This document shows, in pieces, positions 25,019 to 34,278 of a DNA stretch of 35,119 nucleotides; positions within the stretch are counted from its first letter, which is position 1, and every line of letters starts with the position of its first letter. The notes beneath the pieces were generated by a model, which did not search any database, was not told the origin of the DNA, and saw only the letters and a list, made by a program, of their open reading frames with translations. The translations under genes were made by a program, and so were the position numbers. The stretch spans positions 1-35,119 of the forward strand of contig FXLX01000017.1 in NCBI GenBank assembly GCA_900180385.1. Reading direction: 5' to 3'. Source of the stretch: an uncultured Candidatus Thioglobus sp. GTDB taxonomy: Bacteria; Pseudomonadota; Gammaproteobacteria; PS1; Pseudothioglobaceae.

Positions 25019-25637
25019 TTATTATATTAAACTTTACTCCATCTTTATAAAAGTAAGCGGGGAATCTTTTTGGGTCGCATACTCTTATTAAATCGAACTG
25101 CTCGTATATAGTTTGATTTATATCAATTACACTATCCTTTGGTGATCTTTTTGGCCAGCATTCGCCATCAAAATTAGGCTGTTTTTTTGGCTCTATAGTA
25201 TTGTAATTTTCAATTGCAAAATCCATTAATGCTAGCTCTGAATCAAAAATTAATTCATTAATTTCATCAAAAAGGGCTGTTTTTGGAATTGACACACTAA
25301 TCTTCTTCCAAATATCACCAGTGTCGACTTTGTTCTCAGCTTCTAATAAGCTTAAGGTAATATCAGTTGCTCCATTAATAATTTCCCACACATGTGGACT
25401 CCAACCTCTACCATATGGCAAGTCACTTGCATGAACAACCAGCGTTTTATTAAACTTCTTTCTTTCTGACTTCGACACTATGTCAGAACATGATATTAAG
25501 AATAAAATGTCGCCAGATGTTATTTCTTTCTTTGAATGGATGATATTTATTTGATGACTTTTATTTGTTTCTACCCATTTATTTACATAAGTATTTACAG
25601 GATGTTCTATAGACGTAATCAATATTGAAATATTCAT
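24999..25637 (-). CDS. Formyltransferase-like enzyme in the Pse operon (in place of PseH)
   Basis: 212 residues, about the size of a formyl_trans_N domain without its C-terminal partner. The core VVHASDLPYGRGWSPHVWEI (His-x-S-x-LP-x-RG pattern) and ITLSLLEAENKVDTGDIW (catalytic Asp in D-x-G-I) match 10-formyl-THF-dependent sugar N-formyltransferases. The N-x-H of methionyl-tRNA formyltransferases reads VHASD here. Its genes overlap PseG (4 bp) and PseI (20 bp), so it belongs to the Pse pathway; the usual PseH (GNAT) acetyltransferase is absent. Likely formylates the 4-amino group of PseC product. Confidence 0.82.
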   Translation of the reverse strand: MNISILITSIEHPVNTYVNKWVETNKSHQINIIHSKKEITSGDILFLISCSDIVSKSERKKFNKTLVVHASDLPYGRGWSPHVWEIINGATDITLSLLEAENKVDTGDIWKKISVSIPKTALFDEINELIFDSELALMDFAIENYNTIEPKKQPNFDGECWPKRSPKDSVIDINQTIYEQFDLIRVCDPKRFPAYFYKDGVKFNIIIEKNNE

Positions 25638-26704
25638 AATTTATTATCCATAAGTACATTGGCAACTCTCTTTACCCCTAAGCCATCAGTTACATGGCGA
25701 GCAATATTACTAACATTTAGCATCCATTTTGTTGGATTATTTATTACTCTTGATATACTTCCTATACTTTTCAATAACTTAATCGCACCACTTTCTGCAA
25801 GAGATTTCGCAATAGTAACTTGATTTTTAGCAATTACAATTTGAATAGTTGGCAAACCCAAGCAACATCGCTCCCATGTTGTGGCTCCAGCTGCACCAAT
25901 TGCGATATCAGAATTTGCCATGATTTCAGCCATATTACCTACATCGACTTTAACTTCTGTCTTGTAGGGTAGTGTGATCGCTTTGGACTTAACACTCTCA
26001 AGATGAGGGGCTGAACCGCCCATTACAACGATAATATTCATATCATTTGGTAAGTTGCATAACTTTAACTCATCTAGAACATTCTCAGTAACATTGTTAA
26101 CATCAACACCGCCCATATTAATAAGTAATTGCTTAAACTCTGAGTGACTGCGACGCTCTATACTATACGGTCTCCATTTGGAAAATTCTGGTCTGAGTAG
26201 TGCATATTGCGATCCCAATAACAACTCACAACCTTTGGTAGTAAATGCTAAATAATCCCCTTGTTGGCGGCCAAATGTTTGGTCAAGTAAAATATCGCAC
26301 TGGTGCTTTCGATCTGCCAAATCATCAATCACCATTAATTTTTCATAGTAAGGCTTAAGTCTCTTTTGCCAATGCTCATCCAGGGCGTAATGATCAACAA
26401 TCAACCAATCATTTTTTTTCGCTTTGAGCATATCAACACAATCATCGGCATCTTGTTGTTGGGTCGCCCCTAGCCAGTGAGAATGCGCTAAACTAGTATC
26501 AACTTCAGTCTCTTCAAACATCTCTAACTCATGAACAACAAGCCCATTTGAACGAATCTTATCTATTAAGTTTCCTTTGTGTCTTCGACAAATAAACTCA
26601 ACATTTGCTCCATTTTCTTTTAGCACTTGGGTTAGAGTCAAGCAGCGCATCACATGCCCTGTACCCATCTGCAAAGAAGCATCAACGCGAAAAACAACTC
26701 TCAT
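25634..26704 (-). CDS. pseG: UDP-2,4-diacylamino-6-deoxy-altrose hydrolase PseG
   Basis: 356 residues. Starts VVFRVDASLQMGTGHVMRCL with the catalytic His of GTGH. Continues WLIVDHYALDEHWQKRL, MVIDDLADRKHQCDILLDQT, LLGSQYALLRPEF, then the GT-B-like C-terminus LINMGGVDVNN and IAIGAAGATTWERCCLGLPT. PseG removes UDP to free the altrose derivative for PseI. Here the substrate would carry a formyl group if the neighbour acts as proposed. Four-bp overlaps with PseF and the formyltransferase. Confidence 0.95.
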   Translation of the reverse strand: MRVVFRVDASLQMGTGHVMRCLTLTQVLKENGANVEFICRRHKGNLIDKIRSNGLVVHELEMFEETEVDTSLAHSHWLGATQQQDADDCVDMLKAKKNDWLIVDHYALDEHWQKRLKPYYEKLMVIDDLADRKHQCDILLDQTFGRQQGDYLAFTTKGCELLLGSQYALLRPEFSKWRPYSIERRSHSEFKQLLINMGGVDVNNVTENVLDELKLCNLPNDMNIIVVMGGSAPHLESVKSKAITLPYKTEVKVDVGNMAEIMANSDIAIGAAGATTWERCCLGLPTIQIVIAKNQVTIAKSLAESGAIKLLKSIGSISRVINNPTKWMLNVSNIARHVTDGLGVKRVANVLMDNKL

Positions 26705-27402
26705 GACAATAGGCCTGTTTCTTGTAAAACTCTGTACATAACCTCTGCCCTTATCCAGTCCTCCGTAGTATCAATATCTTGCACTAAATATCTTGGCAGA
26801 ATATACGGACTCGCTGTTTCAGAAAAAATCGGCAACTCATCTTTAAAGGCTTGTATTTTACCCCAATAGAACTGTCCTGCATCATGATAGGCTTCTTCTA
26901 AATCTTGAGATCTAACGTTAAAATTCTCAGGATAAAACATACTCACTTTATCATCTTGAGTAATTCTTATCGATCTTTGAATTGGAAAGGCAAAGCTTGT
27001 CACGCTAAAACAATAATCAGCCTTTAATTCTTGCAGTTGTTGAAAGGCCTTGGATATTGTCTGAGATTGAATAAATGGTGCTGTTGCATATAAGCAACAC
27101 ACATTATCAATAGTATTATTATGATCCTCTAGCCATTCAATCGTGTGCTTAATAACTGGAATAGTGCCCGCATAATCATTAGACAGCTCAGCTGGCCTGA
27201 TAAACGGCACTTTAGCACCATACGTTTTTGCAACTTCTGCAATTTCATTGTCATCTGTAGAAACAATAACCTGATCAAAACAATTACTCTCAAGTGCAGC
27301 TTCAATAGAGTATGCAATAATCGGCTTACCATTAAATGCTTTAATATTTTTTCTTGGGATGCGCTTGCTGCCTCCTCGTGCAGGTATTACGCATATGTTC
27401 AT
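26701..27402 (-). CDS. pseF: CMP-pseudaminic acid synthetase PseF
   Basis: 233 residues. VIPARGGSKRIPRKNIKAF is the intact CTP-binding loop; KPIIAYSIEAALESNCFD, VIVSTDDNEIAEVA and LYATAPFIQ follow. It activates Pse with CTP to CMP-Pse, the donor for the transferases. Overlaps PseC and PseG by 4 bp each. In contrast, the similar domain of the GT2 fusion at 18771 has lost this loop. Confidence 0.95.
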   Translation of the reverse strand: MNICVIPARGGSKRIPRKNIKAFNGKPIIAYSIEAALESNCFDQVIVSTDDNEIAEVAKTYGAKVPFIRPAELSNDYAGTIPVIKHTIEWLEDHNNTIDNVCCLYATAPFIQSQTISKAFQQLQELKADYCFSVTSFAFPIQRSIRITQDDKVSMFYPENFNVRSQDLEEAYHDAGQFYWGKIQAFKDELPIFSETASPYILPRYLVQDIDTTEDWIRAEVMYRVLQETGLLS

Positions 27403-28571
27403 GAGCCTATAACCCTTCGTAAATTATTAATTACATAGTCTTGTTGTTTGTTGGTCATCGATGGATACATAGGAATACTAAGAGTTTCTTTGTAATATTG
27501 CTCTGCAATAGGGCAATAGCCTGAATTAAACCCCATTCTTTCATAATAAGGTTGCAGGTATACAGGGATATAATGCAGGTTTACCATAATCTTCATACGA
27601 TGCAATGCTTCGTATACTTGTTGCTGTGTTTTTTCAATAACACTAAGATCTAATCTAATAGGGTAAAGATGATAAGAAGAGTAACTATCTTGATGTTGCC
27701 AAGGCAGACCAATAGGTAAGTCATTCAACAGACGATCATATCTTGTGGCAATCTCATTCCTCCTTGTTATAAAGGCATTAAGATGATTCATCTGACTCAC
27801 TCCAAGTGCTGCTTGAATGTCAGTCATTCTGTAATTAAATCCCAATTGTATTTGTTGATAATTCCAAATTTCATTTTTTGGCCTTGATTGCATTTCTGAC
27901 TTATCACTTGTAATGCCATGACTTCTATATTTCAGCATACGATTAGAAAGCACTTTATTATTAGTTAGCGCCATACCCCCCTCACCAGTAGTCACTATTT
28001 TTACTGGATGAAAACTAAAAATAGTAATATCACTGTAACGACAATTGCCAACCCATTGATTTTGATACTTACCGCCAATAGCATGTGAAGCATCTTCAAT
28101 AATTTTAAACCCATAAATATTAGATAACTCATGAATACGTTGCATATCGCATGACTGACCACTAAAATGAACGGGAATAACTATTTTTGGCAATTTTCCA
28201 AGTTCCTGTGCATTTTTAAGCTTCTTCTCTAAAGTTTTAGAGCACATATTGTATGTTCTATCATCAATGTCGACAAAATCTACTTTTGCTCCACAATATA
28301 AAGCACAATTCGCTGATGCTACAAATGTGTTTGGAACTGTCCAAAGCCAATCTCCTGGGCCAAGCTCCAATGCTAGACAAGCAACATGTAGTGCTGATGT
28401 AGCATTATTTACTGCTACTGAATATTTTGCTCCGACATGACTGGACACCACATCTTCAAACTTTGGAACCATTGGCCCCTGTGTTAAAAAATTTGATTTT
28501 AATACTGAAATAACTGCGTCAATATCATCTTTGTCAATTAATTGACGACCGTATGGAATCATTTCAAGCAT
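27399..28571 (-). CDS. pseC: UDP-4-amino-4,6-dideoxy-AltNAc aminotransferase PseC
   Basis: 390 residues, fold-type I PLP enzyme of the DegT/DnrJ/EryC1 group. IPYGRQLIDKDDIDAV opens it; VAVNNATSALHVA binds PLP phosphate; EDASHAIGGKY and TIFSFHPVKIVTTGEGG hold the Asp and the PLP Lys. NYRMTDIQAALG and LHYIPVYLQPYY are typical of PseC. It transaminates the 4-keto sugar to UDP-4-amino-6-deoxy-AltNAc. Its keto substrate would come from FnlA at 11672, as no PseB is present. First gene of the Pse set. Confidence 0.94.
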   Translation of the reverse strand: MLEMIPYGRQLIDKDDIDAVISVLKSNFLTQGPMVPKFEDVVSSHVGAKYSVAVNNATSALHVACLALELGPGDWLWTVPNTFVASANCALYCGAKVDFVDIDDRTYNMCSKTLEKKLKNAQELGKLPKIVIPVHFSGQSCDMQRIHELSNIYGFKIIEDASHAIGGKYQNQWVGNCRYSDITIFSFHPVKIVTTGEGGMALTNNKVLSNRMLKYRSHGITSDKSEMQSRPKNEIWNYQQIQLGFNYRMTDIQAALGVSQMNHLNAFITRRNEIATRYDRLLNDLPIGLPWQHQDSYSSYHLYPIRLDLSVIEKTQQQVYEALHRMKIMVNLHYIPVYLQPYYERMGFNSGYCPIAEQYYKETLSIPMYPSMTNKQQDYVINNLRRVIGS

Positions 28572-28601
28572 TTATAACACCTTTTGATTAAAGTTCATAA
28601 T

Positions 28602-30440
28602 TCAAAGCTCTTGCATTGCTATTAACGAGCTAAATTTTGAATCTTTCTTGTTGCGTAATTGTTGGTACGTTCCCTGTTCAATCAGTCTCCCTGAATCCAA
28701 TACATAAATTCGATCTACATTACGAATTGTAGATAATCGATGAGCAATAATAACCACAGTCATTGTACCGTTAAGTTTATCAATACTTTCTTGAATAGAG
28801 CGCTCTGATTCAGAATCTAAAGCACTTGTAGCTTCATCAAGTATTAATAGTTTTGGTTCACGAAACAGTTCTCGAGCTATAAACAAGCGCTGTCGCTGCC
28901 CACCCGAAAGTCGTATCCCCCTATCCCCAACTAAAGTTTGATATCCGTCAGGAAGGCTTTCTATATAGTCTGAAATATTAGCCTGTTGTGCTGCCTTTTT
29001 AATACGATCAGAAAGGTTTTCACCTTTATCTTGGCTTTCAAATCCCATGCATATATTGTTAAAAATACTATCATCAAAAATAATAGTCTCTTGGGAGACA
29101 TATCCTATCTGCCTTCTCCAGCTTTCAAGCTCTATATCTTCACTTGACACACTATCTATTAGCACCTCGCCTTGTCTAGGCTTTATCATCAATGTAAGCA
29201 AGTCTACCAAGGTTGACTTTCCTGCACCAGACCCACCAACTAAAGCAATTGAAGTCTTTGCTGGAATTTTTAAACTAATCCCTTGAATTATATCGTTATG
29301 TTTTGAATTGTAACTAAAATACACATTATCAAAAACAATACCTTGAGTCAATGACCCCACTTTAATAGGTCCGTCTTTCTCTTTATATTGATACTGCATT
29401 CTAATCTCTTCATGTACCAACTCCATACTACCAACGTACTCTAACATGGTTTGTCGAGCACCTTGAATTGCTAGGATTGAATTAAGTCCGCGATGGAATA
29501 GCACAATAGAGACTAAAATAGGCTCTATTGATTGCCCTAAAAAGAAAATCTGTAACATCAAAATTGACATAATAAGCGTTACGGCAATAGGCTCGCGTAC
29601 TGATTGAGTCAATCCAGCTGAAATTCCTGAACGCACCTGATAATCAGTAAGATTACCAATCGAAGTCATAACATTCTTTTCTAAAGTGGGAGTTTGATGA
29701 GTAGAAGTTAAATACTTAAAAGCTTGTAATGTTTGAATAAGTAACTTCGACAAATGGCCGTTTTCTTTTGCTGTTAATCTAGACAAACTTAGAACATATG
29801 CACTTAGCCGACGAAATATCAGTAGTAAAATGATGCCTGCACATACAGCCATAAGGCCGAATCGCCAGGCCACTAAAAAAGCTAATATCAAATATACAGC
29901 AGTATTAACAATGTGTGCCCCTAGTTGAGTGAATGATGAAAAGGATTGCATCGAGCGTGAAACTTGTTCATTAATTACATTAATAAAATACCCTGTATCT
30001 TTACTTACATAATAACCATATTGCATCTGACTATAATATGTAAAAAGATCACTTTTTAATTCTCGCAACAGCTGTCCAGTAAGATTAGCATTGTAAGCTA
30101 GAGCTACAAAAGTAAGCGCGCCTTTTATTATAAATGATATTGCGATTACCACCAATACAGTGGCAATTGAATCACTTAATCCCAGATAGTTAAGAAAGCC
30201 TAATAAATAATCCCCAATATCTGTAGAATTCGTTACATTATCTATAGTTGCAGATTGAACCTCTATTACTGAATTATTAATCGTATCCAGTCTCTGTAAT
30301 AGAGGGAGTAACATCAAGATGCCAAAACCCTCAAAAAGCGCAGCAACCATAGTCAAAGCAAATATCAAATAAATACGTGCACCCAAATGCTTCTGGAACA
30401 TTTTGTAATAATGCAATAAACTATCAGATGTATTTTTCAT
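28602..30440 (-). CDS. ABC transporter with fused membrane and ATPase domains (PglK/MsbA-like)
   Basis: 612 residues. Six membrane helices in residues ~20-320, then the ATPase: VGGSGAGKSTLVDLLTLM (Walker A), IGYVSQETIIFDDS (Q-loop), LSGGQRQRLFIARELF (signature), LLILDEATSALDSES (Walker B) and IIAHRLSTI (H-loop His). A homodimeric exporter. Since the window has Wzy and glycosyltransferases but no Wzx, it probably flips the undecaprenyl-linked repeat, as PglK does in Campylobacter. A lipid-A-core flippase role (MsbA) is the main alternative. Same strand, ~30 bp from PseC. Confidence 0.88.
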   Translation of the reverse strand: MKNTSDSLLHYYKMFQKHLGARIYLIFALTMVAALFEGFGILMLLPLLQRLDTINNSVIEVQSATIDNVTNSTDIGDYLLGFLNYLGLSDSIATVLVVIAISFIIKGALTFVALAYNANLTGQLLRELKSDLFTYYSQMQYGYYVSKDTGYFINVINEQVSRSMQSFSSFTQLGAHIVNTAVYLILAFLVAWRFGLMAVCAGIILLLIFRRLSAYVLSLSRLTAKENGHLSKLLIQTLQAFKYLTSTHQTPTLEKNVMTSIGNLTDYQVRSGISAGLTQSVREPIAVTLIMSILMLQIFFLGQSIEPILVSIVLFHRGLNSILAIQGARQTMLEYVGSMELVHEEIRMQYQYKEKDGPIKVGSLTQGIVFDNVYFSYNSKHNDIIQGISLKIPAKTSIALVGGSGAGKSTLVDLLTLMIKPRQGEVLIDSVSSEDIELESWRRQIGYVSQETIIFDDSIFNNICMGFESQDKGENLSDRIKKAAQQANISDYIESLPDGYQTLVGDRGIRLSGGQRQRLFIARELFREPKLLILDEATSALDSESERSIQESIDKLNGTMTVVIIAHRLSTIRNVDRIYVLDSGRLIEQGTYQQLRNKKDSKFSSLIAMQEL

Positions 30441-30486
30441 ACGTTTTTTATAAAAAACTAAGTCAACTTCACTTTGATTCTGTGAT

Positions 30487-31527
30487 TTAGTTTAAGTGCT
30501 CCACATACCAATCCATCGACTCATCCATTCCTTTAGATATCATAAACTTTGGCTGATAGTCTAGCAGTGTTTTTGCTTTATTTATATTGGCTTGAGAGTG
30601 TCTAACATCCCCGGCTCTAAAATCTCTATAGATCGGCTTCTTCTTTTCCAATCCTGATATTCTCTGAATAAGCCTTTCTTCAATCATTTGGTAAAGCTTG
30701 TTTAGACTTGTTCTATCATTAAGAGCAACATTATATACTTGATCAGTAGCTTCATCATTATCAGTAGTTGCTGCGAGAAGGTTCATCTGAACTGTATTAT
30801 CAATATAACAAAAGTCTCTACTAGTTTCGCCATCGCCATTAATAAACACATCTTCTTTATTTAAAATGGCTGCCACCCATTTTGGTATTACTGCCGCATA
30901 GGCGCCATTTGGGTCTTGTCTTTTACCAAAGATGTTGAAGTATCTTAATCCTATGGTTTTAAACCCATAGGTCTTTGCAAATACATTTGCGTAAAGCTCA
31001 TTAACAACTTTAGTCACCGCATAAGGACTTAAAGGACTGCCAATCTTATCTTCTACTTTTGGTAGATCTGGATGGTCTCCATAGGTAGAGCTTGATGCGG
31101 CATAGACAAATCTTTTTACATTAGCATCCTTACTGGCAACTAGCATGTTTAAGAAGCCATCAATATTTGCCCTATTAGTATTAATAGGGTCTTCGATTGA
31201 TCTAGGAACTGAACCCAATGCTGCTTGGTGCAAAACATAATCTACACCATCACACGCTTGTTTGCAATCCTCTATCTCTCTTATATCACCATTAATAAAC
31301 TTAAAATTACCACTTAAGTCTTTACCAGTAGCTTTATTAGCGTCCTCTATTGCCTGATCAATATTATGCTGATGACCGGTATCAAAGTTATCCAGACCCA
31401 CCACCTTTTGATTAAGAATTAGCAACTTCTCTAGTAAGTTAGAACCAATAAAACCCGCAACTCCTGTCACCAACCAGATGTTTTGATTGTCTTTTAAATG
31501 TTCTTGTAATTGTTCGTATTTAGTCAT
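30487..31527 (-). CDS. wbpP: UDP-GlcNAc 4-epimerase (WbpP/TviC type)
   Basis: 346 residues. [20 protein letters not shown] binds [47 protein letters not shown] (Tyr-x3-Lys) and [14 protein letters not shown] follow; a GalE-like C-terminal substrate domain with [16 protein letters not shown]. It interconverts UDP-GlcNAc and UDP-GalNAc (or their acids). It directly follows the dehydrogenase gene with no intergenic base, so the pair makes UDP-GalNAcA. The initial 15 residues before the Rossmann fold are typical of the WbpP/TviC subgroup. Confidence 0.93.
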   Translation of the reverse strand: MTKYEQLQEHLKDNQNIWLVTGVAGFIGSNLLEKLLILNQKVVGLDNFDTGHQHNIDQAIEDANKATGKDLSGNFKFINGDIREIEDCKQACDGVDYVLHQAALGSVPRSIEDPINTNRANIDGFLNMLVASKDANVKRFVYAASSSTYGDHPDLPKVEDKIGSPLSPYAVTKVVNELYANVFAKTYGFKTIGLRYFNIFGKRQDPNGAYAAVIPKWVAAILNKEDVFINGDGETSRDFCYIDNTVQMNLLAATTDNDEATDQVYNVALNDRTSLNKLYQMIEERLIQRISGLEKKKPIYRDFRAGDVRHSQANINKAKTLLDYQPKFMISKGMDESMDWYVEHLN

Positions 31528-32796
31528 TTATAGTCTTCCATCCACTTCATTAGCATCTAGCAAATACTTAATATCATAAAGCACATGGTTTTCCTTACCA
31601 AAGGCTTTTATTTGCTCTAATGATAACGCTTTAAATTCATCATGTGCAACTGCTAACAATATTGCATCATATTTACCTTCTACTGGTTGATCGATTGGCT
31701 TAATACCATACTCATGTACAGCTTCACCTTTATCAACCCATGGGTCGTACACATCAACATTGCAATTAAATCCTTCAAACTCTTCAACTAGATTTACTAC
31801 GCGCGTATTACGAAGATCAGGACAGTTCTCTTTGAAAGTTAGGCCCATAATCAATACATTCGCATCCACAACATGAATGCGATTCTTAGTCATTAATTTC
31901 GATACCTGGTCTGCCACATAAGATCCCATGCTATCGTTCAATCTACGTCCTGCAAGAATCATTTCTGGGTTATAACCAACCTCTAATGCTTTATGAGTCA
32001 AGTAGTATGGATCAACACCAATACAGTGCCCTCCTACTAAGCCCGGTCTAAATGGTAAAAAATTCCATTTAGTGCCTGCAGCTTCTAATACGGATTCTGT
32101 ATCAATATCTAGTTTATTAAAAATAAGAGCAAGTTCATTAATAAGAGCAATGTTTACATCTCTTTGAGTATTTTCAATAACTTTAGCAGCTTCAGCTACT
32201 TTAATACTACTGGCCTTGTGTGTACCAGCAGTAATAATTTCTTGGTATAACTCGTCAACTTCAGTAGCAATCTCAGGGGTTGATCCTGATGTTACTTTTT
32301 TAATGGTAGTTAAACGATGCTCTTTATCTCCTGGATTAATGCGCTCAGGTGAATAGCCACAGTAAAAATCTTTGTTAAATATCAAGCCTGACTGCTCTTC
32401 AAGAATTGACACACAAACTTCTTCAGTAGCACCTGGATAAACTGTTGATTCATAAATAACAATATCACCCTTTTTAAGAATGGAACCTACTGCCTCACTA
32501 GATTTTTCTAAAGGAGTTAAATCAGGTCTTTTATGTTTGTCAATTGGTGTCGGAACGGTAACAATAAAAATAGTGCAATCTTTAATATCTTCTAGGTTGG
32601 TTGCGTAGCTTAAATGAACTGCATCTTTAAGCTCTTCAGAGGTAGTCTCAAGAGTCGAATCAACACCATTTTTAAGATCATTAATTCTAGGCTGGTTAAT
32701 ATCAAAACCAACAACTGTACGTTTTTTACCGAACTCGACAGCAAGAGGAAGGCCTACGTAACCAAGGCCGATTAAGGCTATTTTTTTATTACTCAT
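31528..32796 (-). CDS. wbpO: UDP-HexNAc 6-dehydrogenase (WbpO/TviB type)
   Basis: 422 residues. [20 protein letters not shown] binds [45 protein letters not shown], and the catalytic Cys in [16 protein letters not shown]; then [19 protein letters not shown] and VYDPWVD. It oxidises C6 of UDP-GalNAc (or UDP-GlcNAc) in two steps to the uronic acid. Pairing with the epimerase at 30487 indicates UDP-GalNAcA. First gene of the 31-kb minus-strand operon; the promoter should lie in the 160 bp upstream. Confidence 0.94.
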   Translation of the reverse strand: MSNKKIALIGLGYVGLPLAVEFGKKRTVVGFDINQPRINDLKNGVDSTLETTSEELKDAVHLSYATNLEDIKDCTIFIVTVPTPIDKHKRPDLTPLEKSSEAVGSILKKGDIVIYESTVYPGATEEVCVSILEEQSGLIFNKDFYCGYSPERINPGDKEHRLTTIKKVTSGSTPEIATEVDELYQEIITAGTHKASSIKVAEAAKVIENTQRDVNIALINELALIFNKLDIDTESVLEAAGTKWNFLPFRPGLVGGHCIGVDPYYLTHKALEVGYNPEMILAGRRLNDSMGSYVADQVSKLMTKNRIHVVDANVLIMGLTFKENCPDLRNTRVVNLVEEFEGFNCNVDVYDPWVDKGEAVHEYGIKPIDQPVEGKYDAILLAVAHDEFKALSLEQIKAFGKENHVLYDIKYLLDANEVDGRL

Positions 32797-32956
32797 AATT
32801 AGTTTTTTTGAGATGATTTAATAATTTAAGGGATTTATTTAGGAATTAATTTTATAGAGTGTTAGAAGGTATAAATGACGATAATGGCTATTATCAAGAT
32901 TCATGAATTAGCCACCCTTCTACAAAGAGTTTAAAATCAGTAGGCTAAGCGCTCTA
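32797..32956 (-). promoter_or_regulatory. Operon leader/promoter region with inverted repeats
   Basis: No gene. The gap contains a 16-bp palindrome GATAAT-GGCT-ATTATC (32880-32895), nested between TAGAAGG (32863-32869) and CCTTCTA (32916-32922), with a second inner pair TGGCTA/TAGCCA (32885-32890, 32909-32914). On the minus strand TTGATA lies about 18 bases before a TATACC-like box, a weak promoter candidate; TATAAAAT further down is another. The structure could be an operator for the operon or a terminator for the DUF2442 gene. No JUMPstart/ops GGCGGTAG is found. Confidence 0.35.
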
Positions 32957-33187
32957 TTAGGCGATTTTCCACTCAGATTCTATTGTATCTGCTGATAAAT
33001 CTGCCCCGCACTCCCATTCAATATAGTATTTTCCATTTTGGATTTTTATAAAATTATCATCATCTTTTAATGGCTCAAATGCCTCTGAGTTTAAATAGGG
33101 GGAAACGTCAAACAAGCCTGTCCTGCCGTCTTTTGCAGAAATACGCAATCTGTAGCTCTCCTGTGGCTCTATCTGAGTGATTATCAT
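32957..33187 (-). CDS. DUF2442-family protein (paired with DUF4160)
   Basis: 76 residues. Pattern L-I---DG--G-FDVSPYL, F--L-D---F--I------I-W--GADLS-DT is that of DUF2442. It forms a 4-bp overlapping pair with a DUF4160 protein; such pairs recur in bacterial genomes and are suspected toxin-antitoxin-like, though function is unknown. All-beta small domain, no signal peptide. Same strand as the polysaccharide operon but separated by 160 bp. Confidence 0.85.
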   Translation of the reverse strand: MIITQIEPQESYRLRISAKDGRTGLFDVSPYLNSEAFEPLKDDDNFIKIQNGKYYIEWECGADLSADTIESEWKIA

Positions 33188-33456
33188 TGATCAAGCCCTC
33201 TGATGGGAAATGGCTTTTTACCGTTAACAGCAAGCTCCCAATCTGCCTTTAAATCATCGTGATGAATTTCAATCCAAGCAATAACTAGTTTATGTTTTTT
33301 GGCAGGTAAATTTCCCGAAAGTAGCTGACCATCTTTAATCGCATAAACACCAACCTCTCCTTGGTATTCTGCATGAATATGTGGCAAATAGTGTTTACCT
33401 GTATCATGAAAAAACATTCTAATAAGTACACCATAAAACATGGATATCGTTGGCAT
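33184..33456 (-). CDS. DUF4160-family protein
   Basis: 90 residues. MPTISMFYGVLIRMFFHDTG, then HYLPHIHAEYQGEVGVYAI, GNLPAKKHKLVIAWIEIHHD and LKADWELA: the classic DUF4160 layout with the H-PHIHA--- motif near the N-terminus. Usually found next to DUF2442, as here. Possible toxin-antitoxin role is inferred from pairing only. Confidence 0.88.
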   Translation of the reverse strand: MPTISMFYGVLIRMFFHDTGKHYLPHIHAEYQGEVGVYAIKDGQLLSGNLPAKKHKLVIAWIEIHHDDLKADWELAVNGKKPFPIRGLDQ

Positions 33457-33675
33457 AAATTATTCCTGTTATTTGTTAGTTAGAAATGATACTCTCATCT
33501 GTATTTAGCTCTATCTCTTTTTTTGCCATCTTGGTAACTTTTTCACCTTATTTAGCGATAACTTTATTTTGACTTAAATCCTAGCGTCATCATCTTTGTC
33601 AAGTTTTCTGATGACCAAATTACTCACTCATTAAATCTATTAATGCTTTATATGACTTCTTTTTAAGTAATTTTT
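33457..33675. other. Gap with a decayed minus-strand reading frame
   Basis: Between the DUF4160 gene and the MazF-like pseudogene. One minus-strand frame, shifted from the MazF-end frame near 33710, reads KRKGFIQLEKLLKKKSYKAL and then IDLMSE before a stop at about 33620. This may be the original C-terminus of the upstream frame, or another small gene. The remaining ~160 bp is AT-rich, with no gene seen; probably the DUF4160 promoter. Confidence 0.25.
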
Positions 33676-34189
33676 CTAATTGGATGAACCCTTTTCGCTT
33701 AATGGCATTCTCTTAGGAAGAATCATTTCACTCGGTATTTCTTTTAACGCATGAAAGTAATGTGACAAAGCTTCTTCAATCATAAAAGCCTTGTTTAAAC
33801 TTTTATCACTTGATACTGAATCTAATTCAGCCTTAAATCCCAATATCCAACCAAGCTTTTCTTCAATTTCTTGCATTTTATTTTGGCTGAGCCTAATTAG
33901 TAATTCTGATGTAATTTTACGAGTATCAATTGCTCGAATATAATCACAGATAACATCTGAATCATGATTGAGTTTATCATTTTTTTAGCACCCGAACACG
34001 AAGAAAGGTGTTGTCTTTTAAACGTATTGTCAATGGCAAGATGTTAACCGTCGTATGGCCAATACTATTCAACGAATCAGACTGAATGATTAGGACTGGG
34101 CGAATTTTGCCAATTTCAGTACCCTTAGAGGGATTGAGATTGGCAAGATAAACGCCACCCCTAACAAGACCACCTACTAATCTTTCCAA
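33676..34189 (-). pseudogene. MazF/PemK-type toxin with a frameshift in an A7 run
   Basis: The first part, from a TTG at 34189, reads RGGVYLANLNPSKGTEIGKI then RPVLII, the MazF/PemK N-terminus (RGEVYWVDL-P--GSE--K-RP). It stops right after LRVRVLKK at a seven-A run (34,0xx side: 33982-33988). Removing one A continues DKLNHDSDVICDYIRAIDTR, then KITSELLIRLSQNKMQEIEE, the expected MazF C-terminal half (LKKDS-V--DQIR--D--R...L-----M--I---L). After LGWILGF another ~50 residues follow up to 33676, unlike MazF, perhaps from a second broken gene. As an mRNA interferase it is probably inactive, unless slippage restores the frame. Confidence 0.75.
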
Positions 34190-34278
34190 GAATCTAAAAG
34201 GTACTCATCATCCAAAGAGTTAAAATCTTCAAATAGCTCTTTATTCATCCCTCTAGTTTCAAGTGAAAATGCTTGCAT
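34177..34278 (-). pseudogene. C-terminal half of the MazF partner antitoxin
   Basis: 33 residues, MQAFSLETRGMNKELFEDFN and SLDDEYLLDSWKD, in the same frame as the RHH gene and beginning at the codon right after its TAA stop. Acidic and Trp-containing, as expected for a toxin-binding tail. It overlaps the toxin start by 13 bp. Most simply the antitoxin was one ~83-residue protein now cut by a nonsense codon; restart at this ATG could still give two pieces. Confidence 0.5.
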
